From Simmondsia chinensis (lineage: Eukaryota; Streptophyta; Magnoliopsida; Caryophyllales; Simmondsiaceae): a DNA stretch of 64,000 bases. Of this stretch, positions 56,701-64,000 are shown piece after piece. The translations under genes and the position numbers were made by a program. Where the stretch lies: positions 8,549,355 through 8,613,354 of the forward strand of contig JAGTTD010000005.1 of NCBI GenBank assembly GCA_018398585.1, read 5' to 3'. The notes under the pieces were generated by a model. It was given only the letters and a program-made list of their open reading frames with translations. It made no database searches and was not told the DNA's origin. How positions within the stretch are numbered: position 1 is the first letter of the stretch; the number at the start of each line of letters is the position of its first letter.

Positions 56701-57046
56701 TAAAAAACTAGAAGCAAAGTACTTTGGGCCTTTTCAGATATTGGATAGAGTGGGGAAGGTAGCTTATAAACTTGATTGGCCTCACAATGACAAGATCCAT
56801 AACATCTTTCATCTATCGTTGTTGAAAAGGAAAGTGGGAAACGACAACAGCCAGCAACATGTACCAGGCTTCATCTCTAATGTGCATTGGAGATGGGAAT
56901 ATGCAGTAGTACTGGACAAAAGAATGGTTAAAAAGGGGAATGATGCAGTCACGCAGGCTATTTCTTTCCTAGAGGATGCTACATGGGAAGATTATGCTAA
57001 TATGTGCATCAAATTTCCTACCGTTGTGGACAAGGGTATACTTTGA
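53701..57046 (+). pseudogene. Gypsy pol: protease, RT, RNase H, integrase, chromodomain
   Basis: Protease ILVDTGSTHNFLDSS (53,772). RT from 54,330: SGFIQHRTSPSSLPIVLVNK, MDYRELNKHTIKDKFPIP, FSKIDLRSW and the active site FLDDIIIYSS (about 54,855). RNase H at 55,230-55,620 (PILVLPDFTKDFIVE). Integrase with WEDVCIDFIDGLPF (about 56,030) and VVVDRLSKYAHFMPL. The integrase tail and chromodomain are open from 56,354 to the natural stop at 57,046: TPFQAVHGI, FQVGDWVYLKLKPYIQQ, KYFGPFQILDRVG, VLDKRMVKKGNDAV, ATWEDYANMCIKFP. An A9 run (54,447-54,455) shifts the frame between protease and RT, and isolated stops occur at 54,992, about 55,068, 55,176 and 55,211. Integration near histone marks is the proposed role of the chromodomain. 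Confidence 0.92.
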
Positions 57047-57237
57047 GGAGGAGGGAATTGTTAGGATCCAAGAAATCAATTAGATAAACACAATGTCTCG
57101 ATTGTTAGTATAACAAACTTCAAAAGGTTATGTCATGATATGTCTAAGAGTTAGTTATAATTGGAAGCTTGGAATCTGTATATAAGGGGATTGATAGTTG
57201 TGAAGAAGGCTTGAAATTGAACTAAGAACACTTCTCT

Positions 57238-57277
57238 TTCTTCTTCTTCTTCTTCTTCTTCTTCTTCTTCTTCTTCT
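57238..57277. repeat. CTT microsatellite in the 3' LTR
   Basis: About 12-13 CTT units; the 5' LTR has only short traces at the same place, so it expanded after insertion. Confidence 0.9.
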
Positions 57278-57384
57278 AACTCTTCCTTCTGCAATACTCT
57301 TCTTTCTCTTAAATTCTACCTTTCTTTTCTCATTTCCAAACTATCTCTAAGAGGTTCTAGAAATTAAGTGATGATCCTGAATTT

Positions 57385-58350
57385 CGGGAATGTCTTAAAC
57401 TCGTGAATGTAGTTTATATCACTTTGGTATACTAAGAAGGACTCTCAAAGCGTCGATATTTCTTTGTATGTGGGATGATAGCATAAAGTATGGCGGGAAC
57501 AAACATACAATATGGAGTTTATAGTCTTTCCTTGAGATAAATATATCCCATGAGTGGCTTTACATGTACTTGAAAATTTTGAATCTTTGGTCAAAGCATA
57601 TCACAAGAAATTTTCTAAAATTTGATAAGAGAAAGATATTTGTTGTTATATAATTTTTGAAGAGAGCGGCTCGAGAACTAATGGAGAAGTTATGAGAAAC
57701 ATAATGACAGTAGCTAAAGTTAATTTTCTTATTAATATTTATTAGAGGGGCCTTCCATTCACCTAACATCAATATGGGAGTTTTGGAGTAAATATATTGA
57801 AATCTAGATCACAATTTTATTATTAGTGGAATTAAGCGTTGTCAAATAGTAATGATGATGATTTTATTTGACCCATAGTTGAAGTTAAAATTAAGTTGTC
57901 TCTAAGGTCCTTTCACATATCGGCAAAAACATATGGCCTGAAGTGTAGGCCTTGCAATGTGACTTGGTTTTTTCGGGTGTGGAAGTATATTTTGACATAA
58001 AATGAATTGTTTAGTCATGAGATGACTAAATTTTTATGGTAAACAATATTCATGAGATGAACATATACAAACAAAAAGCGCAAAAAAAAAAAAAGAGAAA
58101 ATTTAAAATATAATGTATAAAAATCTAAAAGAGACGTTAGCGCTAACCCTAGCCACGTCTGTGTTTTCTCTTAGCATCGAACAAAATCACCATAAAATCC
58201 AAATCAATTCATCCACACCAACGTAAAATCACCACAAACTCCACTTTCCAATTTCCAATTTTAAATTGATTCATACGTGAGCAGTTTTGACTTGGCGGTC
58301 GCTACGTTTTCTCTCTGCGTTGCTCTCTCTCCCTGCGTTGCACATCACCA
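57385..58350. other. No gene seen
   Basis: AT-rich sequence between the Gypsy element and the third Copia. I looked for a Copia 5' LTR and primer-binding site before 58,350 and saw none. Confidence 0.45.
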
Positions 58351-58353
58351 GCA

Positions 58354-61300
58354 TTGGCCGCCTCTACCATGGCTGATTCATCTCGAATAGCTATGACCCT
58401 GGCATCTCGAACCCCGCCGGATTCGACACCAATGACCACCGTACTGGGTGGCTCTCCGACTCTCCCGAGGGTGTTTAGTGTTTCAAATATTCGTCATCAG
58501 ATCTCGTCTACATTAGATCTAAACGATCCATCTACCTACATTGTTTGGAGTCAATGTTTTCTTTCGGCATGTCGGGGCCACGCCATTGATTATCATCTCG
58601 ACGGGTCCTCTGTCTCACCCACTTGAACCAATCCCAACTATGTTGTTGAGTTAGATCGATAATCTCCTCATATCTTTGATACTTGGTACAATATCTTCTA
58701 ACCTTGCTAGTGCAGTTTGTGGTGATAATGACAATTTAATTGCTTCTTTGATTTGGGGTTCAATTATTAGTCTTTTTACTAATTTTTTGCAGTCACGTCA
58801 ATTGTAATTTAAGTGAGAGTTGACTATCATAAAGGAAGGAAACGTGACAATGCTTACATATCTCACTAAAATCGAGTCTTTATCTCATAATCTTCGATCT
58901 GTTCATGCCTCAATTACTGATGTTGATATGGTATTGGCTGCTGTGGATGGTCTTTCGGATAATAAGGAGCTTAGTGCTATTTGTACTACTATCACGTCCT
59001 GTGTTCCTTTTCCGCCTTTTATTGAGGCTCGGTCCATGCTTATGAATGAAGAGTCCTGCCTTAGGATTGATAACCCTAGTTCTTCGATTGTATTAGTTGC
59101 AACAGGGAATCCTTTGACTGATAGTGGGGTTACTAATCCCGCAGTCCCATCTGCTCCTACTCACGGGCAAATGGCCCCTACCGAGCAACCGGTTGCACTA
59201 CCGGTTCATCAGGTTACACAACAAGCAGGTTATGGTGCACAGTCTGGTCATGGTTGGGGAAGAGGTCGAAAGGGCCGAGGCATGGACGTAATGGCCGAGG
59301 TTATTGTCAGCAGTGGAATTAGATTATATGGGGTCCGAATTTTCGAGGCATGCCATGGCCTATGCCTCCTGCTTATCCGCTGTTTGGAGCTCCCTCTTTT
59401 GGCACGACTCTTCAGGGTGGTAACGTATTTTCTTATCCACAGTATCATCCAGCCAATAATGCTTTTACCACTTGTCATCACTTTTATCCAGGTTTCGATG
59501 CCTCTCAATTTCCTCCACAGTCCTACTCGACCCCTATCCTTGACTTCTCCTAGATTATGGATAATGGGGTGTCATCCCACATGACAAACAACTCAAGTAT
59601 CCTTACGTCACCATCTCCTTATCGTGGTCTTGACCAAATTTTAGTAGGGAATGGTGCATCTTTACCTAGTGCTGGGATTGAATCATGTTCTATTTCTACT
59701 CCTGTTGGTCGTTTCACTATAAAGAATGTCTTGTTTTTCCCGAGTCTCTCCAAAAATTTACTTTGTGTTCATCAATTTTGTTTATATAACAATTGTCCTC
59801 TTGAATTTGACTCATGTGGTTTTTCTGTCAGGGATCCTAAATCAAAGTTTGTGAATCCAACTCACATCCCTCATTGTGTCATGAGTCTCCTCCTCGCTAT
59901 GGCATCGCCGCTTCGGACATGTCGGAGTTCCTGTTTCGTCTTCCTTAGTTAAGCAAAAATTTATTTCTTGTTCTGGTGTCTTGTCTGATTCTAGTGTCTG
60001 TCATACTTGCCGACTAGGCAAGCATAGTTGTTTGCCTTTTTAGAAGTCTATTATAAACACAAGTCATCCTTTTGATATTGTTCATTTTGATGTTTGGACA
60101 TCACATGTGTTAAGCTTTAGTGGTTTTAAGTATTATTTGTTATTTTTGGATGATTACTCTCAATTTGTATGGATTTTTATCCAATGTGTGCCAAATCTAA
60201 GGTGTTTGATTTATTTGTGCAGTTTCGTAATCTCATCTTGAATCAGTTTGGTGTTGAGATTAAGCATTTTCAGTGTGATAATGGAACCGAATGTATTAAT
60301 CACGATTTCAATGGGCTTTTTCACACAAGGTATTCTAAGTCTAATCTCATGTCCTCACACCTCACAATAGAAAGGTACGGCGGAGCATATGCATAGAACG
60401 GTTGGAAATATGATGCGATTTCTTTTATTCCAGGCATGTATGTCTCTAGAGTACTGGGTTGAAGCTGTGCTTGTTGCTACTCATATTATTAACCTCTTGC
60501 CCTTTACTTCTATCAAGAAGAAGATCCCTTTTCAACGCCTTTACAGAAAAGCAGGTCGAATATGACCATCTTCAAGTTTTTGGATGTGCTTGTTATCCAA
60601 ATTTGAGTGCTATTATGCCACATAAACTTGCTCCTCAATCCAGTTTGCGTGTTTTCTTGGGATATTCGCTTAATCATAAGGGCTATGAATGTCTTGATCT
60701 ATCTACTAACAAATTGATCATTTTTAGACATGTCATCTTTGATGAAACTGATTTCTCGTTTGCTCCTTTAGGGGCTCTTTCATAGGTTACAATGCATCGT
60801 CTTCAACGAGTATTCTCATAGCCGCTCGCTTCCTCTCCATTGGTTGGGACTTCACCACCTGTCATCCAATTGAACCCCGTTACTATTTGTAACTATGTGC
60901 CTGCCACGGTTACACGCCCTTCGCACACTACACCAAGGACAACCCAAGCCTCCATGAGTGACATACTTCCTCGTGAACCATCTTCACCCCCCGCTGCACC
61001 ACATGCCACAGTTCCCTCAGTTCATCCTATGGTCACTCGGTCTAACTCTGGTCTTGTGAAGCCCCTCTTTAAACCTTCTATGCTTGCTCACACTGTTTTG
61101 TCAGATATTTCATACTCCTATAAGCAAGCCCTTGAGGATGAAAATTGGAAAGCTGCAATGCCTAATGAAAATCAAGTCTTTTGCGTAACAGTACTTGGAC
61201 ATTAGTACCTCGTCCTGATCATGCTAATGTTGTCAGTCAAAATGGGTCTATCGAGTAAAGCAGACTCCCACAGGACAGGTTGAATGTTACAAAGCTCGTT

Positions 61301-62640
61301 TGGTGGCTCAGGTGTTCACACAACGCTATGGGATTGATTATGGTGAAACTTTCAGTCCTGTTGTCAAGCCTGCTATAGTTCATACTGTTGTCACTATAGC
61401 CACTTCTCATAAGTGGCCCATTCATCAGCTTGACGTTAAAAATGCCTTTTTGCATTGTACTTTGCATGAAGAAGTTTACATGAAGCAACCGCCAGGTTTT
61501 GTAGACTCTCAGTTTCCTGATTTTGTTTGTAAGTTGAATAAGTCTATGTGGTCTTAAGCAAGCACCTCATGCATGGTATAATCGCTTCGCTTCGTTTCTC
61601 CGTCATCTTGGCTTCTGCTCTTGTAAGTCTGATTAATCATTATATGACTTACATCAAGGAACTGATATGGCCATCTTATTAATATATATGGATGATAGTG
61701 TTATCACTGCTTCTTCTAATTCATTACTTCATGCCTTGCTTCACTCGCTTTGTTGTGAGTTTGATATGATAGATTTGGTACGCCTCAATTATTTTCTCGA
61801 GATTTCAGTCTCTCATCTCTCTATAGGCCTACTTTTGTCTCAGTCAAAGCATGCCTACGATCTTCTTGATAGGACTAATATGCTCTCATGCAAACCAATT
61901 GCCACGCCTACTTATTCCAAGTCCAAACTATAGCTGACCGATGGCGATCTTATGTCTGATCCAACTATGTATCGGTCTGTTGTAGGTGCCCTACAATATC
62001 TCACGTTTACACATCCTGATATTTCATATGCAGTGCAACAGGTGTGTCTCTTCATGCACGCTCCTCGTCTTACGCATTGGGTCGCTGTAAGACGCATTCT
62101 TCACTACATTAAGGGGACCTTGCATCACGGTTTGACTATATCTCTTAGCCCTTTAGATCAGCTTGTGGCTTATTCTGATGCTAATTGGGCGGGCTGCCCA
62201 GATACCCGCCATTCCACATTTGGCTTCTGTGTTTTCTGGGTGGCAATATCATCTCTTGGTCTTCTAAACATCAGAATACTGTTTCTCGCTCCAATGCAGA
62301 AGCAGAATATCGTGCCGCTGCTAATACTATGTTAGAATGTTGCTGGCTTCGCTCTCTGTTGCATGAGCTTGGCGTTTCTATTCCTCGAGCTCCACAGGTT
62401 TATTGTGATAATCTTTCAGCCATGTACTTGTCTACCAACCCGGTGCAACATGTTCCTACTAAACTGGTTGAAAGTGACATTCAGCTTGTTCGGGAGCGTG
62501 TTCAGATGGGCATGGTTTGAGTTCTCCATGTTCCCTCTTTCCGGTAGATTGCAGACATTTTCACAAAAAGTCTTCCGTGACATTTTTTTCTTTTATTTAT
62601 AGACAATCTTCGCATTCATTTATCTCATGCTTCGATTGAA
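58354..62640 (+). pseudogene. Copia polyprotein, third copy, near complete
   Basis: Gag starts MAASTMADSSRIAMTLA with FSVSNIRHQISSTLDLNDPS and continues at 58,820 (LTKIESLSHNLRSV). The protease is MDNGVSSHMTNNSS (59,557; DNG for DSG). Integrase: CHTCRLGKHSCLPF (60,000), HFDVWTSHV, FLDDYSQFVW, then QCDNGTE (60,275). RT: HPMVTRSNSGLVKP (61,026), YGETFSPVVKPAIVHTVV (61,330), HQLDVKNAFL and YMDDSVITAS (61,687). RNase H: ILHYIKGTLHHGLTIS, SDANWAGCPDTRHSTFGF (62,175), FCDNLSAMYLSTNPVQH-type wording (62,410). All domains are present but at least ten stops or shifts break them. Its RNase H is close to that of the 42.7-44.5 kb copy. Confidence 0.9.
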
Positions 62641-62644
62641 GGGA

Positions 62645-62786
62645 TGTTAGAATATAATATATAACTGTTCTTATTTGTATATTAGGCCATGTGGGTCCTG
62701 GGCTTATCTAATCTTCTGTTATACTCTTCTCCTATAAATATACAAGATGGCTCTCATTATTCTGTGGGTTCCTCATTATTCTTTCA
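62645..62786 (+). mobile_element. Short 3' LTR of the third Copia
   Basis: Begins tgttagaatataatatat after a weak purine tract 'ttgaaggga', has TATA-like 'cctataaatata', and ends 'ttattctttca'. The 5' partner is not visible, so the ends rest on the related LTR at 44,537. Confidence 0.65.
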
Positions 62787-62880
62787 ATATAGCTTTGTAA
62801 TTCATTATTTTGAGAAATTTTGATGAAATAAAAAATAGAGTTATGTTCTGATTAGCAAATTGTGTTACATCAATTGTTCT
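62787..62880 (+). repeat. Fragment of the 22.4-22.9 kb LTR-like unit
   Basis: Reads 'agctttgtaattcattattt' and on to 'ttagcaaattgtgttacatc', matching the ends of the units at 22,550-22,625 and 22,790-22,863. Confidence 0.6.
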
Positions 62881-62973
62881 AACAACAGTCACAAATAATG
62901 GCACACTTAAGCCTATAATGAGAAAAAACTAATCAAACATAATGACCCCTATTAAAAACTACACCAATGGGTA

Positions 62974-63235
62974 GGCAAATACATTGAAAATACAATACGC
63001 GAAATACAAAATACAATAAATTCTAAGAAAAATTATGCTAGATCTTGTTATAAGAAGTGGAAGTCTAATTGAACCATGTGAGTATGAATGCAGTCAGAGC
63101 TCAAAATTGAAAGGAATTACGCTAGGGATATAATTGATACATATTTATGTGGGAATTTGAAATGGAGCACTGGGTATAAATAAGTTCAGTTTGATAGTGT
63201 TGTATCTAGTTGCATTTCTTTTGATGTGGGAATTT
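62974..63235. repeat. Second copy of the 19.3-19.8 kb segment
   Basis: Same order of words as 19,295-19,766 with about 220 bp missing. Its right edge is the insertion point of the Copia LTR that starts at 63,235. Confidence 0.75.
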
Positions 63236-63614
63236 GTAGAAAAATGACAAACAATATAACTTAAACACTGTAGAACACTTGGAATGAGAGAATAACCTTT
63301 TGGATGATTCAAATAAACAACAATATTAGCCTATTTATAATTTACAATAAGGCAAATGAAAATGTGCAAGACTAAAAGAATCCTAGGCTAATTATATCAA
63401 TATAGATCTAGATCTAGAAAAAATGAAGAATTGAAGAGGGCATTCATGGGGGCAAATCAACCATGAGTGCCGGTTACAAGAGGAAAGCAAGGAAGAAATA
63501 AAGACCCAAATTTACTACCCTAAATTCAATCTAGATCTAATTTATTCTATTATATTAAAACCAAATACAATTAAAAATAAAACAAATATAATTAAAAACA
63601 TATAGAATTCAACA
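63235..63614 (-). mobile_element. LTR of the Copia element at the window end
   Basis: A 380-bp segment with tg...ca ends (tgtagaaaaatg...gaattcaaca on the plus strand). On the minus strand it follows the polypurine tract cttgagggggagtg, so it is the 3' LTR. A TATA-like 'attataaatagg' lies near 63,330 on the minus strand. Confidence 0.8.
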
Positions 63615-64000
63615 CTCCCCCTCAAGTTAGAGCATGGAGGTTAACAATGCCCAACTTGCGGAGAAGAGCGGAGAACGAGGATAAACCGAGTGCCTTGGTG
63701 AAGACATCCGCCACTTGACCTGTAGACCTAACAAAAGAAGTGGAAATTTCTTTTGCTAACAACTTTTCACGAACAAAATGACAATCAATCTCTATATGCT
63801 TCGTTCTCTCATGAAACACCGGGTTAGAAGCGATATGAAGGGCCGCCTGATTATCACAAAACTATACGGCAGGGTGGTTAGTGTGAACTTGGAGATCATG
63901 TAATATGCGCCTTAACCATACTGATTCACTAGTAACCGTAGCCATGGCTCGATACTCTGCTTCGGTGGAAAAACGAGAAACAACGGACTGCTTCTTAGAA
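63615..64000 (-). pseudogene. Copia RNase H, cut by the window edge
   Basis: The minus strand reads SVVSRFSTEAEYRAMATVTS, ESVWLRRILHDLQ, a TAG at about 63,866, [40 protein letters not shown] and [11 protein letters not shown], then a stop next to the polypurine tract. Only one stop is seen, so this copy is younger than most here. It is of the same lineage as 9,686-10,002. The rest lies outside the window. Confidence 0.92.

Larger units (their letters stand above)
49057..57362 (+). mobile_element. Chromodomain Ty3/Gypsy element, split by another LTR element
   Basis: The 5' LTR is 49057-49333 and the 3' LTR 57059-57362 (the latter longer by a CTT microsatellite at 57,238-57,277). The primer-binding site tttggtatcagagcc is near 49,335-49,349 and the polypurine tract gaggaggaggga before 57,059. 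Gag, protease, RT, RNase H, integrase and a C-terminal chromodomain are in the usual Gypsy order. The 3,078-bp LTR element at 49,721-52,798 is inserted in gag. Without it the element is about 5.2 kb, normal for the chromovirus branch (Reina/Tekay-like). LTR divergence of about 10 percent by eye indicates an older insertion than its guest's neighbours. Confidence 0.92.

Overview
This window is a plant nuclear, almost certainly angiosperm, intergenic block built nearly entirely from transposable elements and their decay products. The evidence is the low-GC DNA, plant-type Copia and Gypsy lineages (including a chromodomain Gypsy and a Tat-type element), CACTA and hAT elements, TRIM and gag-only LTR elements, SINEs with TTG-rich tails, and plant-type F-box and spliceosomal gene relics. 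No intact host protein-coding gene is visible. The species cannot be named from the sequence.

Layout. 0.8-1.6 kb is a Copia pol remnant. 1.8-9.7 kb looks like the 3' half of a Tat-lineage Gypsy element read on the minus strand: integrase at 9.69-8.70 kb, then opposite-strand genes (a multi-exon 'putative gypsy type transposon'-like gene at 5.5-7.7 kb and an F-box gene relic at 2.4-3.7 kb) separated by four minisatellites. At about 9.685 kb it is cut by a 5'-truncated Copia end with its LTR. 10.4-18.5 kb is gene-poor and holds an hAT MITE, a complete SINE with a 5S rRNA head (14.4-14.7 kb), and a 2-kb TIR element with nested insertions. 18.5-28.6 kb may be one dead host locus. It has a site-II/TATA promoter and a 5'-UTR-like exon (tandemly duplicated) at 18.5-19.2 kb, and a PHF5A/SF3b14b splicing-factor pseudogene at 28.2-28.55 kb. 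A TRIM, SINEs and LTR-like repeats lie in the putative intron between them.

31.0-42.4 kb is a minus-strand Copia element split by a 7.6-kb CACTA element (32,247-39,835). That element carries an hAT element (34,424-35,362), which in turn contains a short AT-rich repeat. 42.7-44.66 kb is a second Copia on the plus strand. 44.9-49.03 kb is an hAT MITE split by a gag-only LTR element (45,330-48,943) with a perfect target duplication. 49.06-57.36 kb is a near full-length chromodomain Gypsy split by a non-autonomous LTR element (49,721-52,798). The internal frame of that second element begins with a region resembling an RRM of the PTB/hnRNP-L type. 58.35-62.8 kb is a third Copia. The window ends inside a minus-strand Copia (LTR at 63,235-63,614).

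The most notable observations are: (1) a SINE made of a full 5S rRNA-like head joined to an Au-type tail; (2) an RRM-like domain inside a non-autonomous LTR element; (3) opposite-strand genes plus minisatellites downstream of a Tat integrase; (4) a 22-bp duplication abutting both LTRs of the Gypsy element; and (5) the PHF5A pseudogene with a possible promoter/exon 9.5 kb upstream. All domain calls come from reading translated motifs by eye; no database search was run.
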